A stretch of 64,000 nucleotides of DNA from Sphaerisporangium rubeum (GTDB lineage: Bacteria > Actinomycetota > Actinomycetes > Streptosporangiales > Streptosporangiaceae): assembly GCF_014207705.1 (NCBI RefSeq), contig NZ_JACHIU010000001.1:5882501-5946500 (forward strand), written 5' to 3'. The notes beneath the pieces are model-generated. The model was not told where the DNA came from. It did not search any database and worked only from the letters and a program-made list of their open reading frames with translations. A program made the position numbers and the translations under genes. Below, one piece after another: positions 7,742 through 18,948 of this stretch. Within the stretch, counting starts at the first letter, position 1; every line of letters starts with the position of its first letter.

Positions 7742-8162
7742 ATGACAGTCCCGCGCACGCAGGACAACCGGCGCCTCCTCGGCACCGTTGACCTCCCAGG
7801 AACCCCGGCTCCGTGACGAAAGCCCGGACCTACGTGCGCTCCCTCTTACCGGCCACCGCGCACCCCACCCTCAACGACATCGAACTCCTCACCGGCGAAC
7901 TCGTCGCGAACGCCGTCAAGCACTCCTACTCAGGCCGCACCCCGAACGGCCTAGTCAGACTCCACGTCTTCGACACCGGCCCCACCATCCAGGTCCTCGT
8001 CCTCGACCAGGGCCCGGCCACGCCTCTTCCTCCGATCCCCAAATCGGTCGACCCACTCAGTGAAGACGGCCGAGGCTTGTGGCTCGTCCAGGAACTGTCC
8101 TCGTCGTGGGGCTGGGAACCGCACCCCATGGGAGGATCGTATGGTTCGAGGTGAAACCGTGA
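7742..8162 (+). pseudogene. RsbW-like ATP-binding protein gene with two frameshifts
   Basis: Three frames together make one complete RsbW-like protein. Frame A from ATG 7742 encodes MTVPRTQDNRRLLGTVDLPG and stops at a TGA. Frame B carries the ATPase core: TGELVANAVKHS (N-box), VLVLDQGPATP and EDGRGLWLVQELSSSWGW (G2). Frame C supplies the family's final strand, GRIVWFEVKP, ending at 8160-8162. Each switch falls at a C4 run (7803-7806 and 8124-8127). Adding one C to each run restores a single frame reading LPGTPGSVTKAR and WEPHPHGRIVWF. AAGGG upstream of ATG 7742 is a usable ribosome-binding site. It is either a real double mutant, a slippage-controlled gene or two homopolymer sequencing errors. 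Confidence 0.8.
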
Positions 8163-8175
8163 ACGCCTGCCTCTC

Positions 8176-9033
8176 CTAGTCCCACCAGAAGGACCAGGTC
8201 GGCTTGTCGATGAGTTCGTGTGCGTAGTCGAGGAGGGTGCCGGCTCCCTGGATGATGGCGTCGGGGCAGAAGGTCCAGTGTTCGGCGGCTATGTGGAGTG
8301 CGTGCTGGGGGGTGGCGGGTGGGGCGGCCACGGAGAGTTCCAGGGTGTTGAAGCCCATGGCTACCAGGCGGGTGGCGTAGCGGTCTTCCCAGCTTCTGAC
8401 GACGGCGGCCAGGGGGACGTTCCATTCGTTGTGGTGGACGGCGCCTTGCCAGCCCATCACGGCTATGGCGTCGGCGGGTCTTGTCACGGCGGTCAGGGCC
8501 AGGGGCATGCCTTGGTCGGCCAGTACGGCGGCGTAGCGGTCGGCCAGGTCGTCGGGGTCGCAGCGTACTTGTGCGGGGTCGGCGGGGCCGGGGCAGTGGG
8601 GGCCGAAGGGGTCGAGGAGTTCCAGTTGGTCCTCGGTGGCTCGGTCGATCCAGTCGGACCAGACCTCTTCCATGAAGGCGCCTACGTGGAAGTGGTCGAT
8701 CTCGGTGGCGGCGTCGGGGGCCACCTGGCCTACGGACCAGGGCTGGACGGAGTCCTCCATCAGGACGGGCCACAGGCCTGAGGCGGGGTGTTCGCGGCGT
8801 AAGGCCGTCCACAACGCGGCGGGGACGGGGTCGTCGGTCAGCCAGAAGGCGGCTCGGCGGTTGGCGGGCCAGCGGACGTAGGTGGGGTCGGGCCAGACGA
8901 CCTCGCCCGGGGGGAGGTCGACGGACAGGACGCGGTCGTGTCCGCCGTCGTCGAAGAGCCCCCTCAGCTCTGGGGGGAGCCGCCGCGGCTGCCTTTGTGC
9001 CATCTCCGCCGGTCCGGTGCCGATCACACCCAT
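8176..9033 (-). CDS. DUF4253 domain protein
   Basis: Protein of about 285 aa whose C-terminal half has the DUF4253 pattern: HNEWNVPLAAVVRSWEDRY, then LVAMGFNTLELSVAAPP, AAEHWTFCPDAI and the terminal TWSFWWD. The family is of unknown function and common in actinobacteria and near contact-dependent toxin genes, but nothing of that kind is adjacent. The start is uncertain: ATG 9033 and ATG 9003 are in frame, and neither has a well-placed ribosome-binding site. It is convergent with the broken ATPase gene. Confidence 0.75.
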   Translation of the reverse strand: MGVIGTGPAEMAQRQPRRLPPELRGLFDDGGHDRVLSVDLPPGEVVWPDPTYVRWPANRRAAFWLTDDPVPAALWTALRREHPASGLWPVLMEDSVQPWSVGQVAPDAATEIDHFHVGAFMEEVWSDWIDRATEDQLELLDPFGPHCPGPADPAQVRCDPDDLADRYAAVLADQGMPLALTAVTRPADAIAVMGWQGAVHHNEWNVPLAAVVRSWEDRYATRLVAMGFNTLELSVAAPPATPQHALHIAAEHWTFCPDAIIQGAGTLLDYAHELIDKPTWSFWWD

Positions 9034-9223
9034 AGGATCTCGGATCGCCGAGATGGTACTGCGAGGAGGATCCACCACGTCTACGTCGTACCGCACAACC
9101 ACCCGTTCTGTCCGCACTCCCACCATGATCTCTCTTCTGCGGAGTCGAGGCGGCATGTTTACCTGCGGCGATGCAGGCAACGGCTTGGAGGGGGGAGAAC
9201 GCCATCGGTAACGGAGGGAAACC

Positions 9224-9799
9224 ATGGCGAACGTGTTCGAGGTCCTGAGAAGGGATCACGAAGAGGTCAAGGACATGATGAACGCGCTGGAGCGAGGCGT
9301 GGCGCCGGTACGAGAGGGGGAACGGCAGAGCACTCCCGGCCGCAAGCACCTGGTGGAGCAGCTCATCACCGAGGAGTCCAAGCACGAGGCCGTGGAGGAG
9401 CAGTACTTCTGGCCGGTGGTGCGGGAACTCGTGCCGAACGGGGACGAGCTGGCCGACGAGGCGATCCGGCAGGAGCAGAAGGCGAAGTTCACGCTGGAGG
9501 ACCTGATCACCTACCAGCCGGGGGAGATCCGGTACGAGGAGATGTTGCGCGGGTTCATCGCGGAGGCCAGAGCGCACATCGCGTTCGAGGAGGAACGGGT
9601 CTTCCCCGAGCTGCGGCTGGTGATCAGCCCGGAGCGTTCGAACGAACTGGGGGCCAGGCTGGAGCGCGCCAAGCGCATGGCACCGACGCGTCCGCACCCG
9701 CACACCCCGCCGGACCCACGGCTGCTGAAGGCCACCTCTCCGCTGGTCGGTGCCGCCGATCGTCTGCGCGATCTGGTGACGGGCCGCGCACGGCACTAG
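9224..9799 (+). CDS. Hemerythrin-like (HHE) domain protein
   Basis: Protein of 191 aa with an N-terminal four-helix HHE cation-binding domain (residues about 1-145). Candidate iron ligands are His12 in RRDHEEV, the His in ESKHEAVEEQYFWP, and HIAFEEERVFP. Such proteins bind a di-iron centre and are tied to oxygen, NO or redox sensing. The Pro-rich C-terminal 45 residues are not part of the fold. CGGAGGG precedes the ATG at good spacing. It stands alone and is divergent from the DUF4253 gene. Confidence 0.85.
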   Translation: MANVFEVLRRDHEEVKDMMNALERGVAPVREGERQSTPGRKHLVEQLITEESKHEAVEEQYFWPVVRELVPNGDELADEAIRQEQKAKFTLEDLITYQPGEIRYEEMLRGFIAEARAHIAFEEERVFPELRLVISPERSNELGARLERAKRMAPTRPHPHTPPDPRLLKATSPLVGAADRLRDLVTGRARH

Positions 9800-9811
9800 G
9801 GAGAGTTTCCG

Positions 9812-9839
9812 GGTGACCGGCGTGGCCGCGCCGGTCACC
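9812..9839. terminator. Strong stem-loop terminator
   Basis: GGTGACCGGCG (9812-9822) pairs perfectly with CGCCGGTCACC (9829-9839) across a 6-nt loop, 13 bp after the hemerythrin stop codon. The same stem could also serve the convergent glycerol kinase gene. Confidence 0.7.
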
Positions 9840-9942
9840 GAGGCGGGCCGGTCTTCAGGCGCGTGAAGTCGGGTACGTCGCCGGGTGGCCCGCCATGTTG
9901 GGACGTATCGCGCCGCGGAGTGCTTTCCAGGCGGTGCGTACG

Positions 9943-11460
<1,518 letters not shown>

Positions 11461-11547
11461 GGACGTCGCCTCCTCGAACGGCCCGCGTACCCGCCGTAGC
11501 ACGGTACCGCTCCTGAGGGTCGGCGCAGCGGCGGCGCGGCCGACCCG

Positions 11548-11576
11548 TTGTCATTCCAAATGCGTCGATCTAGCGT
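11548..11576 (+). promoter_or_regulatory. Putative sigma-70-type promoter of the sugar operon
   Basis: TTGTCA (11548-11553) and TAGCGT (11571-11576) are separated by exactly 17 bp, in the most A+T-rich part of the 185-bp divergent region. Transcription would start near 11583, about 60 nt before ATG 11646. An imperfect dyad (AAATGCG...AGCGTTT, 11558-11578) overlaps the -10 box and could be an operator. Confidence 0.5.
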
Positions 11577-11645
11577 TTAACCCGCCGATAACGGAACTAG
11601 TGAGCCGCGGCCTGGAGCCGCCACCCCTGAGGAGGACACATCCCG

Positions 11646-12392
11646 ATGGTGAGACCGCTCGGCGTGCAGCTGTACACGGTTCGCGACCGGATGAAGGACG
11701 GCCGGGACGAGGTGCTGAGGCGGATAGCGGACATCGGGTACGGCGCGGTGGAGCCGTACGACCCGCTGGACGACCCTCAGGGGTTCCGCCGGGTGGCCGA
11801 CGACCTCGGGCTGGTGGTGTCGGGGACGCACGCGTTCGACCTGCTGCGCAAGGACACCGGTGAGGTGCTCGACGCGGTGGCGGCGCTCGGGACGGACTCG
11901 GTGATCGTGCCGGCCGGGATCCCCGAGGAGGAGTTCACGACGCGGGACGGGGTGCGGCGGGCCGCGGAGCTGCTGAACGGGCTCGCCGAGAAGGCCTCGG
12001 CGCACGGGATGCGGCTCGGGTACCACAACCACTGGTGGGAGATCGAGCCGCGGATCGACGGCGTCCACGCCGTCGAGGTGCTCGCGGACGAGCTGGCGCC
12101 GGGGGTGTTCCTGGAGATCGACACGTACTGGGCCGCGGTGGGTGGGGCCGAGGTGCCGGGACTGCTCACGCGGCTCGGGGACCGGGTGGCGGCGTTGCAC
12201 GTGAAGGACGGGCCAGGGGTCAAGGGGGAGCCGCACACGGCGGTCGGGTCGGGGGTCATGCCGGTGCCGGAGATCCTCGCGGCGGCCCCCGCCGACGCGT
12301 GGCGGATCGTCGAGCTGGACGACTGCGCCACCGACATGCTGGACGCGCTGGCCGCCGGGTACGCCTACCTGTCCGGCCTGGAGCGGGTGTGA
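11646..12392 (+). CDS. Sugar phosphate isomerase/epimerase (xylose isomerase-like TIM barrel)
   Basis: Protein of 248 aa of the AP-endonuclease-2/xylose isomerase-like fold. Metal and substrate residues are seen in RLGYHNHWWEIEP, the following FLEIDTYWA and ALHVKDGP. IolE/IolI-type relatives act on inososes or keto-sugars. GAGGAGG precedes the ATG. Its stop overlaps the GTG of the next gene (GTGA), so it is co-translated with a Gfo/Idh/MocA dehydrogenase. Together they look like a small polyol or sugar-acid catabolic unit. Exact substrate unknown. Confidence 0.85.
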   Translation: MVRPLGVQLYTVRDRMKDGRDEVLRRIADIGYGAVEPYDPLDDPQGFRRVADDLGLVVSGTHAFDLLRKDTGEVLDAVAALGTDSVIVPAGIPEEEFTTRDGVRRAAELLNGLAEKASAHGMRLGYHNHWWEIEPRIDGVHAVEVLADELAPGVFLEIDTYWAAVGGAEVPGLLTRLGDRVAALHVKDGPGVKGEPHTAVGSGVMPVPEILAAAPADAWRIVELDDCATDMLDALAAGYAYLSGLERV

Positions 12393-13492
12393 GCGGCGCG
12401 GTCGGGGTCGCGCTGGTCGGGGCCGGGAAGATCAGCGGCGAGTACCTGCGGAACCTGACGTCGTTCCCCGACGTGCGGGTGCTCGGGGTGGCCGATCTGG
12501 ACGCCGCGCGGGCCGCCGAGGTGGCGCGGGAATGGGACGTGCCGGTCGGCGGGGACGTCGGGACGGTGCTGGAACTGCCTGAGGTGGAGATCGTCGTCAA
12601 CCTGACGATCCCGGCGGCGCACGCGGACGTGGCGATCACGGCGTTGCGCGCCGGCAAGCACGTGTACGGCGAGAAGCCGCTGGCGATGACGCCTGAGGAG
12701 GGACGGGAGGTGCTGGCCGAGGCGGGGCTGCGGAACCTGCGGGTCGGCAGCGCGCCGGACACGTTCCTCGGCGCGGGCCTCCAGTCGGCGGCGCGCGCGC
12801 TGGCGGACGGCGTGATCGGGACGCCGGTGGCGGCGACGGCGGTGATGCAGAGCCCGGGGCCCGAGTCGTGGCACCCGAACCCGGAGTTCCTGTACCAGCG
12901 GGGTGCGGGGCCGTTGTTCGACATCGGGCCGTACTACCTGACGGCGCTGGCGGCGATGCTCGGGCCGGTGTCCAAGGTCGCGGCGACGGCGCGGCAGGCG
13001 AGGGCCCGCCGGGTGATCGGGTCGGGGCCCAAAGGCGGGACGGAGTTCACGGTCGAGGTGCCGACGCACGTGATGGCGCTGATCGACTTCGTGGCGGGGC
13101 CGAGCGCCTCGTCGACGTTCAGTTTCGACTCCTCGGCGGGGCTGGCGATGATCCAGATCCTGGGGACGGAGGGGACGCTGTCCCTGCCGGACCCCAACAC
13201 GTTCGGCGGCCCGCTGCGCGTGCGGTCGGCCAAGGACGACGGCTGGCGTGACCTGCCGGTGGAGGGTGCGACGGCGGGACGGGGACTCGGGGTGCTGGAC
13301 ATGGCGCGGGCCCTGCGGTCGGGGGAGCCGCACCGGGCCACGGGCCTGCTCGGGCTGCACGTGCTGGAGGCCATGACGGCGATCACGGAGTCGGCCGAGC
13401 GTGGCGAGTTCCGGCGGATCGAGACCGACGCGCCGCCGCCTGAGCCGCTGCCGGCGCACTGGGATCCGTACGCGGCGACGCTGGAGGTGTGA
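12389..13492 (+). CDS. Gfo/Idh/MocA-family oxidoreductase
   Basis: NAD(P)-dependent dehydrogenase of 367 aa. The Rossmann motif VALVGAGKISGEYL is at the N-terminus, and GEKPLAMTPEEG holds the EKP signature whose Lys is catalytic. A C-terminal alpha/beta domain follows, with GPLFDIGPYYL typical of the family. The GTG start at 12389 overlaps the isomerase stop by 4 bp. Relatives oxidise myo-inositol, glucose-fructose or amino-sugar derivatives. The substrate here is probably the product or precursor of the adjacent isomerase. Confidence 0.85.
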   Translation: MSGAVGVALVGAGKISGEYLRNLTSFPDVRVLGVADLDAARAAEVAREWDVPVGGDVGTVLELPEVEIVVNLTIPAAHADVAITALRAGKHVYGEKPLAMTPEEGREVLAEAGLRNLRVGSAPDTFLGAGLQSAARALADGVIGTPVAATAVMQSPGPESWHPNPEFLYQRGAGPLFDIGPYYLTALAAMLGPVSKVAATARQARARRVIGSGPKGGTEFTVEVPTHVMALIDFVAGPSASSTFSFDSSAGLAMIQILGTEGTLSLPDPNTFGGPLRVRSAKDDGWRDLPVEGATAGRGLGVLDMARALRSGEPHRATGLLGLHVLEAMTAITESAERGEFRRIETDAPPPEPLPAHWDPYAATLEV

Positions 13493-13553
13493 GCGGGTCC
13501 AGGCGGGTAGGCATGAGGACGTGGGACCGTCTGAGTCGAAGGAGAGCCGCGTC

Positions 13554-13886
13554 ATGCACAAGTTCTCTTTGGTGGCCGTATCACGGGAACAGCTCGCGCG
13601 CGCCGAGCGGTCCACCGGCGGTCAGGCCGCGGACACGGTCGTCGGGGGACATGAGCGGGTCCTGCGGCAGACGGTGATCGGGCTGACCGCGGGGTCGGCG
13701 CAGGCGGACCACGAGAGCAACGGGGAGGCGACCGTGTACGTGCTGTCCGGCCGTGTCCGCGTGGTGGCCGGCGAGGTGTCCTGGGACGCGCTCGCCGGCG
13801 ACCTGGTGATCGTGCCGCAGGAACGGCACCGCGTGGAGGCCGTCGAGGACTCCTCCATCCTGCTCACGGTGGCCCTCCCCCGCTGA
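13554..13886 (+). CDS. Small cupin-domain protein
   Basis: Single-domain cupin of 110 aa. The barrel motifs are ADHESNGEATVYVLSGRVRV (motif 1; metal His appears only partly conserved) and GDLVIVPQERHRVEA (motif 2). Small cupins of this type often bind a metal and act as stress or sugar-derivative isomerases or sensors. GAAGGAG is 9 nt before ATG 13554. It lies 61 bp after the oxidoreductase and may be the last gene of that operon. Confidence 0.8.
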   Translation: MHKFSLVAVSREQLARAERSTGGQAADTVVGGHERVLRQTVIGLTAGSAQADHESNGEATVYVLSGRVRVVAGEVSWDALAGDLVIVPQERHRVEAVEDSSILLTVALPR

Positions 13887-13892
13887 CCGCCG

Positions 13893-15136
13893 TCAGGTCG
13901 TGGCCAGGGCCACGGTCGGGGACAGGCGTGCGGCGCGCATGGCGGGGTACAGCCCGGCGAGCGTGCCGATGATCAGGGTGGCGCCGAGCGCGGCACCCAC
14001 CGACCAGGCGGGGATCACCGCCGGCCAGTCCCGGGACAGCGCGTACGCCACGGTGGCGGCGGCGCCGAGCACCGCGCCGGCCGCGCCGCCGAGGGTGGAC
14101 AGCAGCAGCGACTCGGTGACGAACTGGAGCCGCACCTGGCCCCGGGTCGCACCCAGAGAGCGGCGCAGGCCGATCTCCTTGCGGCGTTCCAGCACGGAGA
14201 TGACCATGGTGTTGGCCACCCCGACTCCGCCGACCAGCAGGGCCACCGCGCCGAGGCCGAGCAGCAGGTTGGTGAAGGCACCCACGGCGGCGGCCTTGGC
14301 CTCCAGCGCGTCGGAGGGACGGCTCACCTCCACCTCGTCGGGCTGCTCGGGGTTGACGGTACGGGCCAGGACCTCGCCGACGGCCACCACGGTCTCGTCG
14401 GGGGACCGTTCGTAGATCTTGGTGGGGTGGCCGTCGAAGTCCAGGTGACGCTCGGCGGCGGGCCAGCCGACCAGCGCGGACCGTTCGATCTCGGGGGCCA
14501 GCGGCATGGCGTCCAGGATGCCGATCACGGTGAAGAAGCGGTCGCCGAGCCAGACCTGGATACCGGTGCGGGTGATGCCGAGCCGTTCGGCGGCGACGGA
14601 ACCGAGGACGACAGCCGGGGCCCGCGCGGTGGCGGCGTTCAGCCAGGTGCCAGTGCGCACCGTGCCGCGCAGGGTGGCGAGCAGGTCCTCATGGGCCGCC
14701 TGCACGGCGATGCCGCTGGTCACCGCGTCGGGGATCTTGCCGGTACGGCGCACCGTCGCGTCGACCGACCCGGTCGCCGACACCGACTCCACCGGGCCGA
14801 TGCGGCGGACCATCTCCAGTGACGTGAGCGGCAGCTTGGCGTCCTCACCGAACATGGTCTGGCCCGGCTGGACGGTCAGCATGTTGGTGCCGAGCGCGTC
14901 GAGACGGCTGAGCAGCGCGGCCCGTGAGGACGCCGAGATGCCGACGACGGCGACCATCGTGGCGATGCCGATCGCGATGCCGAGCGCCGACAGCACGACC
15001 CTGATGGGCCTGGTGCGCAGCCCCGCGGCGCCGACGCGCAGCACGTCACCCGGGCCGAGCCGCGCGGGGACCAGCCGCGGCGGGCCACCGCCGGTACGGG
15101 ACCTGCGCCGTGTCCCGTCCACGGGGGTCGTCTCGG

Positions 15137-15140
<4 letters not shown>
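13893..15140 (-). CDS. ABC transporter permease, MacB/FtsX type
   Basis: Membrane protein of 415 aa. It has one N-terminal transmembrane helix ([19 protein letters not shown]), a large extracytoplasmic MacB-PCD-like domain (about 75-275) and three C-terminal helices of the FtsX domain ([59 protein letters not shown]). The [14 protein letters not shown] coupling helix is intact. It overlaps the ATPase gene by ATGA. With the adaptor and ATPase it forms a tripartite-like exporter, probably for a peptide, lipid or antimicrobial. Confidence 0.9.
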
Positions 15141-15852
<712 letters not shown>

Positions 15853-15856
<4 letters not shown>

Positions 15857-16932
15857 CGTGCCGGCACCCTGACCTTCATGCCTTCCGTGATCCCGGAGCC
15901 GGAGATCTCGGCGCGGCCCCTGCCGTACGCGCCGGTCTCCACCGCGACGATCCGTGAGGCGCCGCCGTCGACGACCTCGACCCCGAAGCCGCCTTCGCTG
16001 AGCGCGAGCAGCGCCTCGATCGGCACCGACAGCACGTTCTCGGCGCTCTCGCTGACCAGGGTCACACTGACCGGCGCCTGGTCGAGCCGTCCGGCCTTCT
16101 TCGGCGACGACAGCGTGATCTCCACGCCGACGGTCGGCTCCGACTCGTTGCCCGGCTCGTCGCTGCCGCTGTCCACGACCGTGCCGACGCCGCTGATCTT
16201 TCCCTTGAGCTCGGCGCCGCTCGGCAGCTCGACGGTCACCGCGGCACCCTTGCGGGCCAGGGCCTGCATGTCGGCCTCCAGGTCGACGTGCACGGTGCGG
16301 CGGGTCGAGGTCACGGTGAGCACCTGCTGACCGGGGGCCGCGCGGTCCCCCACCTCGGCCTTGGCCTGCGCGACCCGCACGGGCCCCGGCAGGAACACGA
16401 CCTGGCTCGCGTCCACGGCCCCGGTCTCCGGCAGGCCGCGGTCCTCCTGCCAGTCCAGTACGGCCCGGTACGTCGCGTAGGTGAACTCGGTGTCCACCGT
16501 CATGTCGTCGCCGTACCCGAGCTTCCTGAGATTGCGTTCGAGCTGCTCGACGTCCGTGCCGTCGGACACCCCGAGCTGGAGCGTCCGGTACACCGGCAGC
16601 CAGCCGTACATCAGGACCTGCGGCCGGCGGTCCACCTTGACCAGCGACCGGCCCCGTGTCACGACCGCGCCTTCGCGAGCGACGGACGTGACCGTGCCGG
16701 AGGCACCCGCGTAGACCTTGCGTTCCCCCTCGTACGTCAGGGTGCCGTCGACCGACACGGTGTCGGTCAGGTCGCCGCGCTCGACGGTGGCCGTCGTCGC
16801 CGGCGGCGCGGTGGCGGAAGGGGTGGCGGGCCCGGCCCTGCCGCCGCCTGTCATGGTCACCGCCGCCGTCCCGGCGAGGATCGCCGTCACCGCGATCCCG
16901 GCCGCCGGCAACCCCGGCCGCCGTATCCGCAT
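15853..16932 (-). CDS. Membrane fusion/adaptor protein with peptidoglycan-binding domain
   Basis: HlyD-like periplasmic-adaptor homologue of 359 aa. An N-terminal signal anchor ([17 protein letters not shown]) is followed by a barrel-sandwich segment ([19 protein letters not shown]). A peptidoglycan-binding-1-like helical domain follows ([14 protein letters not shown] to [17 protein letters not shown]), then the second sandwich half and a C-terminal beta-barrel. This architecture is common next to MacB-type exporters in actinobacteria. GGAGGT lies 8 nt before ATG 16932; GTG 16935 is possible. A regulatory direct repeat is centred about 75 bp upstream. Confidence 0.85.
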
Positions 16933-16998
16933 CACCGTTCACCTCCGTGCCTCGGGGTCGGTCGCCCCTGGCACGGCTGATTTGTAGTCAGGTGCCGG

Positions 16999-17015
16999 TT
17001 AGCGGCGGATAAGCG
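16999..17015 (-). promoter_or_regulatory. Direct-repeat operator, copy 1 (likely response-regulator site)
   Basis: TTAGCG-GCGGA-TAAGCG, with repeat start-to-start spacing of 11 bp. It lies in the divergent region between the adaptor gene and the response regulator, 67 bp from the adaptor start codon. OmpR-family regulators typically bind such head-to-tail hexamers one helical turn apart. The same box recurs upstream of the lipoprotein gene. Confidence 0.65.
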
Positions 17016-17085
17016 GCGGCGTTTACCGGTGCCTAACACCCGTTGGACCAGGCTGGACGCCACAGCAGGCCGAAAGGACACAGGG

Positions 17086-17751
17086 ATGCGGGTGCTGGTG
17101 GTGGAGGATGAGGACCGGCTGGCCGAGGCCATCGCGCACGGGCTGCGCCGCCGGGCCATCGCGGTGGACGTCGTCTACGACGGCGCCGACGCTCTGGAGC
17201 GCACGGCCTACGTCGACTACGACGTGATCGTGCTGGACCGTGACCTGCCGGAGCTGCACGGCGACGAGGTGTGCCGCAGGCTGGCGGCGAGCGGGTCGGC
17301 CGGCCGGGTGCTGATGCTGACCGCGGCGGGTGAGGTGCTCGACCGGGTGGACGGGTTGTCGCTCGGCGCCGACGACTACCTCACCAAGCCGTTCGCGTTC
17401 ACCGAGCTGGTGGCGCGGGTCCGCACGCTGGCGCGGCGCACCGGGCCGTCCCGTCCGACGGTGCTGGAACGCGCGGACGTGCGGGTGGACCTGGCGGCCC
17501 GGCTGGTGACGCGGCAGGACAGGCCGGTGGCGCTGACCCGCAAGGAGTTCGCCGTGCTGGCCGAGCTGATGCGGACCGACGGCGTGGCGTCGGCGCGGGA
17601 GCTGGTGGCGCGGGCCTGGGACCAGAACGTCGAGTCGGGGACCGGCGCGCTACGGGTCACCATCACGACGTTGCGCAAGAAGCTCGGCCGGCCGGACGTC
17701 ATTGAGACCGTGCCGGGTGCCGGCTACCGCATCTGCGGGGAGCCGTCATGA
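17086..17751 (+). CDS. OmpR-family response regulator
   Basis: Two-domain regulator of 221 aa. The receiver domain (1-115) has the acidic pair ED at 7-8, phospho-acceptor Asp51 in IVLDRDLPELHG and the conserved Lys in DDYLTKPFAF. The winged-helix DNA-binding domain (about 125-221) ends VIETVPGAGYRI. AAAGGA precedes the ATG. Its stop overlaps the kinase start as ATGA. It is divergent from the exporter operon and probably controls it. Confidence 0.95.
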   Translation: MRVLVVEDEDRLAEAIAHGLRRRAIAVDVVYDGADALERTAYVDYDVIVLDRDLPELHGDEVCRRLAASGSAGRVLMLTAAGEVLDRVDGLSLGADDYLTKPFAFTELVARVRTLARRTGPSRPTVLERADVRVDLAARLVTRQDRPVALTRKEFAVLAELMRTDGVASARELVARAWDQNVESGTGALRVTITTLRKKLGRPDVIETVPGAGYRICGEPS

Positions 17752-18944
17752 GAGGTGTGGCGGTACGGGAACTGCTGGCGCGTGCGCGGCGGGGGCCGGG
17801 GCTGCGTGCGCGGCTCACCCTCATCTACAGCGGCCTGTTCCTCGTGGCGGGATCGGTGCTGCTGTGGGCCACGTACCTGTTGACGGCCAACGCGCTGAAC
17901 CGCGAGTTCTACGTGGCGGGGGCCACGATGCCGGGCCCCGACGTGCTGATACGCGAACCGGTCGCGCCGGGGGAGGGACCCAAGGTCGCCATCCTGGCCA
18001 AGACCCTGGTGGAGCGGTACGACAGCGCCAAGGAGCAGGTGCTGATCGACCTGCTGAACAACTCGGTGCTCATCATGCTGGCCGTCGTCGCGCTGGCCAT
18101 CGTGCTCGGCCACCTGGTCGCGAGCCGCGCGCTGCGTCCCCTGCACCGGGTGACCGCGACCGCGCGGCGCCTGTCGGAGAGCACCCTGCACGAACGCATC
18201 GCGCTGTCCGGTCCGAACGACGACGTCAAGCGCCTCGCCGACACCTTCGACGGGATGCTCGACCGGTTGCAGCGCGCGTTCGACACCCAGCGCCGCTTCA
18301 CCGTGAACGCCTCGCACGAGCTGCGCACCCCGCTCGCGATCAACCGGACGCTGCTGGAGGTGGCGCTGGAGGAACCCGACCCGCCGGAGGAGATGGTACG
18401 GCTCGGCAAGGCGCTGCTCAGCACCAACGCGCGCCACGAACGGCTGATCGAGGGTCTGCTGCTGCTCTCGCGGTCCGAGCAGGAGGTGATCACCCGCAAG
18501 CCCGTGCCGGTGGACGAGCTGGCCGGCTCGGTCGCCGACGAGCTGGCGGCGACGGCGCGGCGCCGCCGCGTCCAGGTGACGCGGCGGCTGAGCCCCGCGG
18601 TGGCGGCGGGTGATCCGGTGCTCATCGAGCGGTGTGTGTTCAATCTCCTGGAGAACGCGCTCAAGTACAACGTCAAAGGCGGCACCGTCGAGCTGGCCGT
18701 GACGGCGGAGACCGAGGCGGTCGTGGTGCGGGTCGAGAACACCGGGCCGGCGATCCCGGGGTACGAGGTCGGTGAGCTGTTCGAGCCGTTCCGCAGGCTG
18801 CAGAACCGGGTGGGTGGCGCGCAGGGCTCCGGTCTCGGGCTGTCGATCGTCCGTGCGATCGTGACCGCGCACCAAGGTGAGGTGGAGGCCGCCGCGCGCG
18901 CCGAAGGCGGCCTCGTGGTCACCATGCGGCTCCCCGTCCCCTGA
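17748..18944 (+). CDS. Sensor histidine kinase
   Basis: Membrane kinase of 398 aa. Transmembrane helices lie near 22-46 and 105-125, enclosing a short extracellular sensor loop of about 60 residues. A HAMP domain follows at 126-178, then the HisKA domain with His190 in NASHELRTPL. The HATPase has N-box NLLENALKYN and G2 GSGLGLSIV. The short sensor suggests intramembrane or lipid-level sensing, as in kinases paired with peptide exporters. It forms an operon with the response regulator. Confidence 0.95.
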   Translation: MRGVAVRELLARARRGPGLRARLTLIYSGLFLVAGSVLLWATYLLTANALNREFYVAGATMPGPDVLIREPVAPGEGPKVAILAKTLVERYDSAKEQVLIDLLNNSVLIMLAVVALAIVLGHLVASRALRPLHRVTATARRLSESTLHERIALSGPNDDVKRLADTFDGMLDRLQRAFDTQRRFTVNASHELRTPLAINRTLLEVALEEPDPPEEMVRLGKALLSTNARHERLIEGLLLLSRSEQEVITRKPVPVDELAGSVADELAATARRRRVQVTRRLSPAVAAGDPVLIERCVFNLLENALKYNVKGGTVELAVTAETEAVVVRVENTGPAIPGYEVGELFEPFRRLQNRVGGAQGSGLGLSIVRAIVTAHQGEVEAAARAEGGLVVTMRLPVP

Positions 18945-18948
18945 GCCG

